A stretch of 64,000 nucleotides of DNA, taken from positions 1,720,501 through 1,784,500 of the forward strand of contig NZ_FXAK01000007.1 of the NCBI RefSeq assembly GCF_900177515.1, written 5' to 3'. Positions within the stretch are counted from its first letter, which is position 1; each line of letters opens with the position of its first letter. Origin of the DNA: Azospirillum oryzae. GTDB lineage: Bacteria; Pseudomonadota; Alphaproteobacteria; Azospirillales; Azospirillaceae. Shown piece by piece: positions 44,658 to 53,469 of the stretch. The position numbers were made by a program, and so were the translations under genes. The notes beneath the pieces are model-generated. The model did not search any database. It saw only the letters and a list, made by a program, of their open reading frames with translations, and was not told the origin of the DNA.

Positions 44658-44921
44658 ATGAAGACCGCGCTTCGAGTTCTTATCGTCGCCGCCGTGCCGC
44701 TGGCGCTCGCCGCCTGCAACCAGACCAGCAGCAGCGGTAGTGGGGGCGGCCTGTTCGGCGGCAGCGGCGGCGGGCTGTTCGGGTCGGGAGGGTCCGATTC
44801 GTCCTACGCCCGCAACGGCCGCTGCGACGATCCGCGCTACAACACCTCCAACGGCGGCCGGGCTGAGGCCGGGACCGACGATTACGATTGCTCGCGCTAC
44901 GGCAACGGCCTGAAACGCTGA
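44658..44921 (+). CDS. Small Gly/Ser-rich lipoprotein
   Basis: This 87-residue predicted lipoprotein has a short signal with lipobox LAAC (LIVAAVPLALAACNQTSS). The mature part begins with Gly/Ser repeats of the form GGGLFGGSGGGLFGSGG, then an Asp/Asn/Tyr-rich segment with two Cys (GRCDDPRYN and DYDCSRYGNG). Function unknown. GGGAAGGG lies 5 nt upstream of the ATG. Its last 25 bp overlap the 3' end of the convergent TPR-glycosyltransferase gene. Confidence 0.75.
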   Translation: MKTALRVLIVAAVPLALAACNQTSSSGSGGGLFGGSGGGLFGSGGSDSSYARNGRCDDPRYNTSNGGRAEAGTDDYDCSRYGNGLKR

Positions 44922-46672
44922 GCCAGCGCCGCTAGTTCGGCAGCCATGTGCCCGACGACCGACGACCAGTCGCCGGGCGCGGGCTGCCGGAACAGGCGGG
45001 CGGACGGATACCAGGGGCTGTTGTCGCGGCCGGTCAGCCAGCGCCAGTCGGGCGAGAAGGGCAACGCCAGCCACAGCGGCACGCCGAGCGCGCCTGCCAG
45101 ATGGGCCGGCCCGGTGCAGGACGACACCACGAGGTCGAGATTCGCCATGATCGCCGCGGTGTCGGCGAAGTCGGCGATCTCCGGCCCCAGGTCGGTGAAG
45201 CTCTCCGGCAGAACAGCGTCGGCGAGATCGGCGCGGCCCGGCCCCATCTGCAGGCCGTAGAAGCGGCAGCCCGGCACGTCGAGCAGCCCACGCAGGCCGG
45301 CCAACCTGGGTGAGCGATCCCCGTCGCCGGGAAAGCGCGGGTTGCCGGCCCAGACGACGCCGACGCGGAGCGCTGTATGCGGCCCGAGCCTGTCCCGCCA
45401 GCGGGCGAGCCGCACGGGATCGGGGCGCAGGTAGGGAATGTCGGCTGGCACGCCGTCCAAGACGGTGTCGAAGGCGTGCGGCAGGCTCATCAGCGGGCAT
45501 TCGAGGTCGAAGGGCGGCAACGGGTCGCCTCGGGCGATGATCTGCGCCGCGCCCTCCACCCCGGACATCAGCGACAGCAGGGGTCGCTGTACCTCCAGCA
45601 CCACCCGGCCGCCGCGGGCCGCCACCAGCGGGACATAGCGCAGGAACTGCAGCGTGTCGCCCAGTCCCTGTTCGGCATAGAGCAGGACGGTTCGGCCGAT
45701 CAGCGACTCACCGTGCCATGTCGGCTGAGTGAGGCGGCGCCAGGGCGGTTCGGCGCGGTCGTCATGGCGGCGCCAGTCGAACTCCGGCCAGCCGCGCCGA
45801 TAATCGCCGGCCATCAGGCAGGCGAAGCCGAGATTCCAGTGCAGGCCGGCATCCTGCGGCCGGTCGGCCAGGGCACGCTCGAAGTCGGCCGCCGCCTCCA
45901 CCGGACGGGCCATGGCGATCAGGGCGGTGCCGCGCGCCGCATACAGCGACGGGCCGGGCCGCAGCCGTTCGGCCGCCGTAAAAGCCTCCAGGGACTCCGT
46001 GAAGCGGCCGAGCTTCGCCAGGACGGCGCCCAGCACCTCCCACGCCTCACCGGCATTCCGGTCGAGCGCCAGCGAATCGCGGGCGGCGGTCTCCGCTTCC
46101 GCCCAACGTCGTTGCCCGGCCAGCGCGGCGGCCAGGGTCGCGTGCGCGACTGCGGAGCGGGCGTTCAGGCGGAGCGAGCGGCGGGCACAGCGCTCGGCCG
46201 ATGCGGCATCGCCAGACGACAGCAGGGCTGCGGCCCGGTTCGCCAGCGCATCGGCATGACCGGGCGCCAGAGCGAGCGCCTGACCGGCGGCGAGCAGCGC
46301 CGCCTCCGGTCGCCCCAACCGGCGCAGGGCGCCGGCACGGCTGGCATGAGCGTCGGCAAGGCCGGGCATGAGGCGCAGCGCCCGGCCATAGAGCCGCACC
46401 GCGCCATCGTGGACGCCGGCCGACTGCTCCACCCCGGCAAGGTTGGACAGGCCGCCGGCCCCATCGGGACGCAAGGCCACCGCAAGGCGCAGAATGCGGC
46501 CGGCCGCACCGAACCGGCCGGTCTGGGCGGCGAGCACGCCCAGAAGTTCCATGGCGTCGGCATGTTCCGGATCGGCGTTGAGGATGCGGCGATAGATGTC
46601 CTCCGCCTCCGCCACACGGCCTGCCTGATGGTGGTCGAGGGCGATCAGCAGGGCCTGCGACAAAGTGACCAT
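44897..46672 (-). CDS. TPR-repeat protein with C-terminal glycosyltransferase-9-like domain
   Basis: The N-terminal 300 or so residues are about eight tetratricopeptide repeats (units such as AEDIYRRILNADPEHADAME and GHADALANRAAALLSSGDAA). The C-terminal half, from GESLIGRTVLLYAEQGLGDT, resembles glycosyltransferase family 9 / ADP-heptose transferase folds, with TVLLYAEQGLGDTLQFLRYV and the late VVSSCTGPAHLAGALGVPLW. Proteins of this layout are common in Azospirillum-like bacteria and are thought to modify surface glycans or flagellin, but the substrate is unknown. Length is 591 residues. It overlaps the neighbouring lipoprotein gene tail-to-tail. Confidence 0.85.
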   Translation of the reverse strand: MVTLSQALLIALDHHQAGRVAEAEDIYRRILNADPEHADAMELLGVLAAQTGRFGAAGRILRLAVALRPDGAGGLSNLAGVEQSAGVHDGAVRLYGRALRLMPGLADAHASRAGALRRLGRPEAALLAAGQALALAPGHADALANRAAALLSSGDAASAERCARRSLRLNARSAVAHATLAAALAGQRRWAEAETAARDSLALDRNAGEAWEVLGAVLAKLGRFTESLEAFTAAERLRPGPSLYAARGTALIAMARPVEAAADFERALADRPQDAGLHWNLGFACLMAGDYRRGWPEFDWRRHDDRAEPPWRRLTQPTWHGESLIGRTVLLYAEQGLGDTLQFLRYVPLVAARGGRVVLEVQRPLLSLMSGVEGAAQIIARGDPLPPFDLECPLMSLPHAFDTVLDGVPADIPYLRPDPVRLARWRDRLGPHTALRVGVVWAGNPRFPGDGDRSPRLAGLRGLLDVPGCRFYGLQMGPGRADLADAVLPESFTDLGPEIADFADTAAIMANLDLVVSSCTGPAHLAGALGVPLWLALPFSPDWRWLTGRDNSPWYPSARLFRQPAPGDWSSVVGHMAAELAALAQRFRPLP

Positions 46673-46855
46673 CGGGACTCTTGCGGGTTGGCGGGAATGC
46701 AGCCTCGGTCCAGATCATGCCCCGGCGCCCCCGCCCCGGTCCAGCCGGACACGGTCGGAAATCGTCGCAAACGGTCACAGAATCAGGATTTTCCCTGGAT
46801 TGTCATGAGACTGACGCATCGCTATTGTCCGCGCCGCACTCCTGAGGAGCGGATC

Positions 46856-47269
46856 ATGACCTCCCGCCCAATCCGGGCATTTTGCCAATCCGGCCTCCAC
46901 CGGATCACTCTCGCCGCTGCCCTGTTGCTGGGGTTCGGGATCGCTGCCGCGCAGGCCAACGAAGGCGCCAAGTCGAACGGCTGCCCGTGGGCGCAGGACG
47001 TGACGCTGGAGATCAACGGCAAGACCCTGACGCTGAAGCAGGAGTTCTTCACCACCACCAGTGCCGAGCCGATCGAGATCGAGTCCTTCAAGGTCGTGCC
47101 GCTGGTCGACCAGCTGAAGTTGCGCATCATCGGCCCCAAGGGACGCGAGTGGGAAGCTGCCCTGACCCGTCTGGTCAGCGGCAAGCGCTGCAGCGCCTTC
47201 TATGCGGGCAAGCCGGTGCTGGTGTCGAACGTCACCCGCAATCCGGACGAGCTGATTCTGAACAGGTAG
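46856..47269 (+). CDS. Small exported protein of unknown function
   Basis: This 137-residue protein has a Sec signal peptide (hydrophobic LAAALLLGFGIAAAQA, cleavage before NEG). The mature part of about 105 residues has two Cys (SNGCPWAQ and GKRCSAFY) that could form a disulfide, and looks beta-rich. The TGAGGAG ribosome site 6 nt before the ATG supports this start. I do not recognise the family. The frame remains open for 1.4 kb upstream, but that is antisense to the TPR-glycosyltransferase gene. Confidence 0.75.
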   Translation: MTSRPIRAFCQSGLHRITLAAALLLGFGIAAAQANEGAKSNGCPWAQDVTLEINGKTLTLKQEFFTTTSAEPIEIESFKVVPLVDQLKLRIIGPKGREWEAALTRLVSGKRCSAFYAGKPVLVSNVTRNPDELILNR

Positions 47270-47296
47270 GGGGAGGGGGAAACCCACGGCAACAAC

Positions 47297-47758
47297 TTAG
47301 CCTCCCCGCAGCAGCCCCACCAACTCGTCCAGTGCCGGATCGCCACCCGGCACGAGAAGCGCCATGTTGGCGGCGGCCAGTTCCACGCTGCCGCCCGGCT
47401 GCGGGGTGAGCCCGCCGGCGGCGAACAGGCGGTCCTGCTGGACACGCTCGGCCTCCAGTTCCGCAGCCTTCATGCGGCGGTAGAGGGCGTCGTCCTCCAG
47501 CTTGGCGCGGCGGCGCAGGACGCGCAGCGGGCGCACCATCTCCTCCCGCCAGCCGCACACCGCCCCGTCGATGCGGGCAAGATCGTCGGCGGACAGGCGG
47601 ACGCCGCACTCCAACCCGGCCCAGGCGGCGAACAGCAGAACATTGACGTCCACCCCGCGCCGGTCCTGCAGGGCAAGACAGCAGGCGGGCACCCCCGGCC
47701 GTCCATAGACGGCCAGGGAGAAGTCCCAGAACGGATTCGCGGACATGGTGCCGGTCAT
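47297..47758 (-). CDS. TIGR02444 family protein
   Basis: This 153-residue protein of unknown function opens with NPFWDFSLAVYGRPGVPACC, the TIGR02444 signature. It is mostly helical. It starts 10 bp after the pfkA stop codon on the same strand, so it is probably translated from the pfkA transcript. ATGs at 47758 and 47746 are both possible starts. Confidence 0.88.
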   Translation of the reverse strand: MTGTMSANPFWDFSLAVYGRPGVPACCLALQDRRGVDVNVLLFAAWAGLECGVRLSADDLARIDGAVCGWREEMVRPLRVLRRRAKLEDDALYRRMKAAELEAERVQQDRLFAAGGLTPQPGGSVELAAANMALLVPGGDPALDELVGLLRGG

Positions 47759-47768
47759 GGGGCGCCCG

Positions 47769-48863
47769 TCAGTCGCCGAAGCTGATGTTCAGGCCGCGGG
47801 CGGTCTTCACCAGCGCGCCGTCCAGCTCGACGCAGGAGTAATGCTCGATCGCCTCGGTGATCGGCACGTCGATGACGCCGCGGTTGGCCCAGGCAACCAT
47901 GCGGTTGAACTTGCCTTCCGCGATCAGGTCGACGGCATGGACGCCGAAGGCCGACGCGATCAGGCGGTCGCGCGGGCTGGGCATGCTGCCGCGCTGGACA
48001 TGGCCCAGCACGGTGACGCGGGTCTCGGCCCCGGTGGCGTCGGCGATCTTCTCGCCGATATAGTCACCGATGCCGCCATAGCGCTTCTCGCCGCCCTGCA
48101 GCACCTTCTTGACGCCGGTGCCCTCCAGGGTCTTCACCGCTTCCGACACCACGACCAGGGCGAAGTTGCGCCCCGAATCGCGGACGTCCTTGATCTTGGC
48201 GGCGATGCTTTCGATGGAATAGGCGATTTCCGGGATCAGGATCACGTCGGCGCCGCCGGCGATGCCGGCCGCCAGCGCGATGTGGCCGGCGTCGCGGCCC
48301 ATCACCTCCAGCACCATCACGCGGTGATGGCTGGCGGCGGTGGGCTGCAGGCGGTCCAGCGCCTCCACCGCCACGGCGACGGCGGTGTCGTAGCCGACCG
48401 ACACCTCGGTCTTGCCCAGGTCGTTGTCGATGGTCTTGGGCACGCCCACCATCGGGAAGCCGCCCTTCTGCGCCAGCTTGTGCAGGATGGCGAAGCTGCC
48501 GTCGCCGCCGATGCCGATCAGCGCATCCAGCCCGAGTTCGCGATAGCCGCCGATGATCTCGTCGGACCGGTCCTTCAGAGTGCCGTCGGGCATCGGATAG
48601 GCGAAGGGGTCGCCGCGGTTGGTCGTGCCCAGGATGGTGCCGCCCTGGCGCATCATGTGGCCGTCAACGCAGCCGAGGTCGAGCGTCTGATACTGCACCG
48701 GGCGCTGGAGCAGGCCCTGGGTGCCTTCCTTGATGCCCAGTACCTGCCAGCCATAGCCGGTGGCGCGGTGAACCACCGCACGGATGACCGCGTTCAGCCC
48801 GGCGCAATCGCCGCCGCTGGTCAGGATGCCGATACGCTTGCCGGCTTTAATTGGGGCAGTCAT
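47769..48863 (-). CDS. pfkA: 6-phosphofructokinase
   Basis: PfkA phosphorylates fructose 6-phosphate to the 1,6-bisphosphate. The 364-residue product has the N-terminal ILTSGGDCAGLNAVIR, the catalytic VPKTIDNDLG and MGRDAGHIAL. The donor-site motif is GIGGDGSFAI. The Gly after GGD favours ATP, while Lys in PKTIDND is more usual in pyrophosphate enzymes and group III PFKs, so the donor is uncertain. Length is that of the group III type. It is 10 bp upstream of the TIGR02444 gene. Confidence 0.93.
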   Translation of the reverse strand: MTAPIKAGKRIGILTSGGDCAGLNAVIRAVVHRATGYGWQVLGIKEGTQGLLQRPVQYQTLDLGCVDGHMMRQGGTILGTTNRGDPFAYPMPDGTLKDRSDEIIGGYRELGLDALIGIGGDGSFAILHKLAQKGGFPMVGVPKTIDNDLGKTEVSVGYDTAVAVAVEALDRLQPTAASHHRVMVLEVMGRDAGHIALAAGIAGGADVILIPEIAYSIESIAAKIKDVRDSGRNFALVVVSEAVKTLEGTGVKKVLQGGEKRYGGIGDYIGEKIADATGAETRVTVLGHVQRGSMPSPRDRLIASAFGVHAVDLIAEGKFNRMVAWANRGVIDVPITEAIEHYSCVELDGALVKTARGLNISFGD

Positions 48864-49134
48864 TGAGAGTTTCCCGTCCCGTTCGCCTGTTCATTGAAAT
48901 GGACCACCATGTTACCGGAACAGGAGTTTCCCGCAATCGTTGCCCGCATCCGCAAAGGGGGCATTGTGCCGATCCCCCGCCGCGGTGATATCCCGGATGG
49001 CCAAAGGACCGAACCGGCGGTTTGGCGGTGCCGTGCCGACGGATTTCTGGTATAGTCCGGCCCGCCCAGCCAACGGGTCACCCGCAAGAGCACCCCCGAT
49101 CCACCCGGGGCAACGGCCATTCCTAACGGGCGCG

Positions 49135-49335
49135 ATGAACGAGCAAGAGATTTTGAAGGAAAAGCTGGCGAGCTTGCGCAGCGAGCACCGCGACCTGGAC
49201 GACGTCATCGCCCGGCTGGTCGAACGCGCGCCCTACGACCAGCTGCAGATGCAGCGGTTGAAAAAGCGCAAGCTGATGCTGAAGGACCAGATCATGGTCC
49301 TGGAAAGCCGGCTGCTGCCGGACATCATTGCGTGA
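49135..49335 (+). CDS. DUF465 (YdcH) family small protein
   Basis: This 66-residue helical-hairpin protein has the YdcH pattern: LASLRSEHRDLDDVIARLVE then QMQRLKKRKLMLKDQIM. Function unknown. It is divergent from pfkA. The ATG at 49135 matches the family start; no strong ribosome site is visible. Confidence 0.88.
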   Translation: MNEQEILKEKLASLRSEHRDLDDVIARLVERAPYDQLQMQRLKKRKLMLKDQIMVLESRLLPDIIA

Positions 49336-49382
49336 TCGCCTGATGGTCCCCTCACCCCCAGGGAGAGGGAGACCAGGTCCCC

Positions 49383-49835
49383 TCACCCCTTCTTTGGCAC
49401 GGTGAAGAACTGGATGCCCATCTGGAAGCTGCGGGCGATGTTCTCGGCCTTGCCGATCAGGAAATTGGCGCCCTCGGCCGGCAGGACCTCGTGGGCGGTC
49501 TCACGGAACAGGCCGAGCCAGCGTTCGAAATGCGGCGGCTCCAGCCCCAGGGAGATGTGGACCGGCATCGGGCGGCCGTCGTAACGCTGGGTCAGCAAGG
49601 CGATGGACGACCAGAAATCCATCATCTTGCGCAGATGCGGCTCCCAATCGGTGATGGCGCGGCCGAAGATCGGACCAAGCTCCTCGTCCTTCATGATCTT
49701 GCCGTAGAAGGTCCGCACCAGCGTCTCGATCGACGCCTCGTCGATGCCGACGGCGGCCATCCGCTCCTCCGCCATGGCGGCACGGATGTCGCGGTGCTCT
49801 TTGCGCTGGTCGTCGCTGGGAACGCTGTCGGTCAT
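49383..49835 (-). CDS. Group III truncated hemoglobin
   Basis: This 150-residue heme protein of the trHb III group has TLVRTFYGKIMKDEELGPIF, WEPHLRKMMDFWSSIALLT with the proximal-side pattern, and HFERWLGLFRETAHEV. Such globins bind oxygen, CO or NO, with proposed roles in respiration or NO handling. The ATG at 49835 fits. The frame continues upstream to 49907 without homology. It is convergent with the DUF465 gene. Confidence 0.9.
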   Translation of the reverse strand: MTDSVPSDDQRKEHRDIRAAMAEERMAAVGIDEASIETLVRTFYGKIMKDEELGPIFGRAITDWEPHLRKMMDFWSSIALLTQRYDGRPMPVHISLGLEPPHFERWLGLFRETAHEVLPAEGANFLIGKAENIARSFQMGIQFFTVPKKG

Positions 49836-50050
49836 GCGATGGGTCCGGTTCCGGGAATGAGCAGGGTCTATCCAGTCCATATATGACGGCACCATAGGTG
49901 GAACCATGTTTCACCGGAAGGGCCGGAATGTCGCAGCCGCAGGCTGGGATTCGTCATGGCCGAAGGGGGCGGAGCGGCGCCGCCTCTGGACAGGCGCCCG
50001 ACTCTTCCTATAATGCGCCGCTTTCCGGACCTTGAGGAAAGCGCCAGCCC

Positions 50051-50587
50051 GTGACCGCCGACCACTCCCCGAACAGCACCCCTTCGGCTGCCGGCGTCCA
50101 GCCGCTGGTCGGCATCATCATGGGCAGCCAGTCCGATTGGACGACGATGAAGCACGCCGCCGACACGCTGGCGGCGCTGGGCATCCCGCACGAGGTCCGC
50201 ATCGTTTCCGCCCACCGCACCCCGCACCGGCTGGTGGAATACGCCACCACCGCCAAGGCGCGCGGGCTGAAGGTGGTGATCGCCGGGGCCGGCGGGGCCG
50301 CCCATCTGCCGGGCATGGCCGCGTCGATGACGCCGCTGCCGGTGTTCGGCGTTCCGGTCGAAAGCCACGCGTTGAAGGGCATGGACAGCCTGCTGTCCAT
50401 CGTGCAGATGCCGGGCGGAGTCCCGGTCGGCACGCTGGCCATCGGCAAGGCCGGCGCCATCAATGCGGCCCTGCTGGCCGGCTCGGTCATGGCGCTGATG
50501 GACCCGGCGGTGGCCGAGGCGCTGGACGGCTGGCGCGCCCGCCAGACCGCCGCGGTGGCCGAGGCCCCCGTCGACGATCCGACCTGA
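50051..50587 (+). CDS. purE: N5-carboxyaminoimidazole ribonucleotide mutase PurE
   Basis: PurE converts N5-CAIR to CAIR in purine synthesis. The 178-residue product has [33 protein letters not shown] with the catalytic His, and [14 protein letters not shown]. It starts at a GTG (50051) with GAGGAAA upstream. purK follows 21 bp downstream, so the two-enzyme (class I) route is used and the genes form an operon. Confidence 0.95.
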   Translation: MTADHSPNSTPSAAGVQPLVGIIMGSQSDWTTMKHAADTLAALGIPHEVRIVSAHRTPHRLVEYATTAKARGLKVVIAGAGGAAHLPGMAASMTPLPVFGVPVESHALKGMDSLLSIVQMPGGVPVGTLAIGKAGAINAALLAGSVMALMDPAVAEALDGWRARQTAAVAEAPVDDPT

Positions 50588-50608
50588 TACAGAGAAAGTC
50601 AGACCGCC

Positions 50609-51733
50609 ATGACCGGCAAGCCAACCGGCAAGCCCCTGCCCCGCCTCGCCCCCGGTTCCACCATCGGCATGCTGGGTGCCGGACAGCTTGGCCGCATGAC
50701 GGCGCTTGCCGCCGCGCGGCTGGGGTACAAGACACATGTCTACGCCCCCGACGCGGCCGACAGCCCAGCGGCGCAGGTCAGCGCCGCGGCGACGGTCGCC
50801 GACTGGGATGACCTGGAGGCGCTGGAGCGCTTCGCCCGCTCGGTCGATGTCGTCACGCTGGAGTGGGAGAATGTGCCGGTCGCCACGGCCGAGCATCTGC
50901 GCCGCTTCACCAACCTGAACCCCGGCCCGAACGTGCTGTCGGTGGCGCAGGACCGCATCGCGGAGAAGAGCTTCGTCAACAGTCTCAGCATCGCGACGGC
51001 ACCCTGGCGCGCCGCGAACAGTGCCGCGGAGGTTGCAAGCGCGGTGGCCGAGATCGGTCCGCGCTGCGTGCTGAAATCGACGCGGCTCGGCTATGACGGC
51101 AAGGGACAGGCGCGGCTGGACAGCGGCAGCGATCCGGCGGCGGCCTGGGCCAGCATCGGCGGCGGCAAGCCGGGCGTGGAAGGCATCGTCGAGGGCTTCG
51201 TCACCTTCGCCTGCGAGGTGTCGGTGATCGTCGCCCGCGGCGCCGACGGCACGATGGTCGCTTATCCGGCGGTGGAGAACCGCCACAAGGACGGCATCCT
51301 CGACGTCACCATCGCCCCCGCCGCGGCGGACAAGGTGTCGGATGAGACCGCGGCGGAGGCCGACCGCATCGCGCGCCGCATCGCCGAGGCGCTCGATCTG
51401 GTGGGCGTGCTGGCGGTGGAGATGTTCGTCACCGCCGACGGGGCCGTGCTGGTCAATGAAATGGCGCCGCGCCCGCACAATTCCGGCCACTGGACCATGG
51501 ACGCCTGCGCCACCTGCCAGTTCGAACAACTGGTACGTGCGGTCTGCGGTCTGCCGCTGGGATCGGTGGAGCGGGTGGCCGATGCCGAGATGACCAACCT
51601 GATCGGCGACGACGTGCTGCGCTGGCCCGATCTGCTGGCCGAACCCGGCGCCCGGTTGCACCTGTACGGCAAGGCGGAGGCCCGGCCCGGCCGCAAGATG
51701 GGCCACGTCAACCGGCTGTTCCCGCGCCGCTGA
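50609..51733 (+). CDS. purK: N5-carboxyaminoimidazole ribonucleotide synthetase PurK
   Basis: PurK makes N5-CAIR from AIR, bicarbonate and ATP. This 374-residue ATP-grasp enzyme has the opening TIGMLGAGQLGRMTALAAAR, the stretch LKSTRLGYDGKGQ and the late EMAPRPHNSGHWTMDAC. It is the second gene of purE-purK. A clear terminator follows. Confidence 0.95.
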   Translation: MTGKPTGKPLPRLAPGSTIGMLGAGQLGRMTALAAARLGYKTHVYAPDAADSPAAQVSAAATVADWDDLEALERFARSVDVVTLEWENVPVATAEHLRRFTNLNPGPNVLSVAQDRIAEKSFVNSLSIATAPWRAANSAAEVASAVAEIGPRCVLKSTRLGYDGKGQARLDSGSDPAAAWASIGGGKPGVEGIVEGFVTFACEVSVIVARGADGTMVAYPAVENRHKDGILDVTIAPAAADKVSDETAAEADRIARRIAEALDLVGVLAVEMFVTADGAVLVNEMAPRPHNSGHWTMDACATCQFEQLVRAVCGLPLGSVERVADAEMTNLIGDDVLRWPDLLAEPGARLHLYGKAEARPGRKMGHVNRLFPRR

Positions 51734-51756
51734 CGGTTCCTTTTGCACAAAGATTT

Positions 51757-51794
51757 AAAGGCCCCGTCGACCGGACCGGTCGCGGGGCCTTTTT
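51757..51794 (+). terminator. Rho-independent terminator of purEK
   Basis: AAAGGCCCCG and CGGGGCCTTT pair as arms, extended by CGACCGG/CCGGTCG inside, followed by TTTTT. It starts 24 nt after the purK stop. Confidence 0.85.
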
Positions 51795-52305
51795 CATGCC
51801 GGGATTCAGGTCAGGGCGGAATTCGTTCTCGCCACGGCCGAACTGCAGCCACTGCACGCGCTGCGCCGGTGGATGGGCATCATCCGGTTCTCCGACCGCG
51901 ACGAGATGGATGAAGGATGCCGGGCGGAACGGCCGGGCACAATCGTGAGAAGGTTCAACCGCTGGGGGCAGGAGGCGTACTGCCGCGGCGGCACCCAGCC
52001 GGTGGCAGGCGGTCGAATCCGTGTGGCGGATCGTGCCATCGGCGCTATGGCTGTCGAACAATCCGGCAAATCCGCACTCCCCAGCAATTGCACGGCCGGC
52101 GCCGTGAACCAGACCGGGGTAACTGTCGGCCGTCATTCGGAATAAACCGCATTTTCGGCTATTTGGTTGCGCCGTCGCCATTTACTTTCACCCGGCGGTA
52201 ATCAATCCCGTATTCCTTATTTATCGAAGGAATATTCCGCCGCAGCCTCAGCATCGGCGATCGACATGACCTGACTGTATTGATACCCCGATTAGGAGAA
52301 GCCCA
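51795..52305. other. Intergenic region upstream of the acyltransferase gene
   Basis: No gene is supported in these 510 bp. Short frames on both strands (up to about 157 codons on the minus strand, 90 on the plus) have no recognised domain or ribosome site. From about 52140 the DNA becomes AT-rich up to the acyltransferase start, and it includes a 7-bp hairpin ATTCCTT/AAGGAAT near 52211-52232. Confidence 0.55.
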
Positions 52306-53469
52306 ATGCGTTTCCCAGTGCTGGACGGCTGGCGCGGCTTATGCGCCTTATTCGTGGCTTTATTCCATTTCAGCGCTTTAGGAAACTTTTATACCAATCC
52401 ATTTGTTCGAGGCAGTTATCTATTTGTCGACTTTTTCTTCGTTCTTAGTGGCTTCGTCATCACCCACGCCTATCTCGGGCGCCTGAACTCGCCCCCCGAT
52501 GCCGGGATTTTCCTGGTCCGGCGGCTGGGCCGTGTCTGGCCCCTGCATGCGGCCACCCTGGTCGCCTTCATTCCGCTGGAAATCGTGAAGGCGCTGGCGA
52601 TCCACGGCGAAGCCGCGGCCTTCACCGGCCGCTTCGCGCCGTCATCCATCCTCAGCAACCTCTTCCTGGTCCATTCGCTGGGCGTCGAGAGCGAGCTGAC
52701 CTGGAACATGCCGAGCTGGTCGATCAGCGCGGAGGTCTTTGCCTACGTCACCTTTGCCCTGGTCTGTCTTTTTGCCCGCCGCACATGGCTGGTGACAGGA
52801 GCGGCCGTGGCGCTGTCGGCCACCGGCGCCTTCGTCGTCATGGGATGGTCGGACCATTACATCGACACCAGTTTCGACCTCGGCTATTTCCGCTGCCTGT
52901 ACGGCTTCTTTGCCGGACACATCGTCTATCGGCTGTTCATGGCCGCCCGCGACGCCGGGCTGGCAAGGCTGCCGCTGGCGGGGCTGGTCGAGGCGGCCTG
53001 CCTGGCCGCGGTAATCGTGTTCGTGGCGGCGGCGCGGGGCAACGCCCTGTCCTTCGCCTCGCCGCTGCTGTTCGGTCTGGTGGTCTGGGTGTTCGCCTTC
53101 GAGGGAGGAGCCCTCTCGCGCCTGCTGGCGAAGGCACCCTTCCAATGGCTGGGCGCCCGCTCCTACTCCATCTACATGGTGCATGCGCTGGTCATCGCCC
53201 TGTATCAGAAGATAGCGGCCGTGATGCAGAAGCTGCTGGGCCAGCCGATGTTCGCCGAGACGGCGGTCGGCGGCGAAGAGACCCGGCTGATCTTCTTCGG
53301 TGGCACTTGGGCGATGGATGGGCTTGCGCTCTCCTATCTGGCGATGGTGGTCGCGGTGTCCGCGCTGACCTACCGCTTCGTCGAGATGCCGGGTCAGGCG
53401 AACTTCAATGCGGTGCTTCTGGGCCGGCACAAACCCACAGTCCAGCCGGCAACAGTGGAAGTCACCTGA
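52306..53469 (+). CDS. Membrane acyltransferase 3 family protein (OafA/NodX-like)
   Basis: This multi-spanning acyltransferase transfers acyl groups such as acetate to sugars of LPS, exopolysaccharide or similar glycans. The 387-residue product begins VLDGWRGLCALFVALFHFSA with the catalytic His, followed by GSYLFVDFFFVLSGFVITHA and about ten membrane helices. AGGAG lies about 8 nt upstream. The first 50 or so codons use AT-rich codons, including four TTA Leu codons in the first 25, then switch to GC-rich usage. It precedes the EAL gene and stands apart from any glycan operon here. Confidence 0.9.
   Translation: MRFPVLDGWRGLCALFVALFHFSALGNFYTNPFVRGSYLFVDFFFVLSGFVITHAYLGRLNSPPDAGIFLVRRLGRVWPLHAATLVAFIPLEIVKALAIHGEAAAFTGRFAPSSILSNLFLVHSLGVESELTWNMPSWSISAEVFAYVTFALVCLFARRTWLVTGAAVALSATGAFVVMGWSDHYIDTSFDLGYFRCLYGFFAGHIVYRLFMAARDAGLARLPLAGLVEAACLAAVIVFVAAARGNALSFASPLLFGLVVWVFAFEGGALSRLLAKAPFQWLGARSYSIYMVHALVIALYQKIAAVMQKLLGQPMFAETAVGGEETRLIFFGGTWAMDGLALSYLAMVVAVSALTYRFVEMPGQANFNAVLLGRHKPTVQPATVEVT

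Noticed and set aside
51708-52181. 157-codon minus-strand frame after purK
   Set aside because: It overlaps the purK terminator, lacks a ribosome site and domain, and its composition is like that of other shadow frames.
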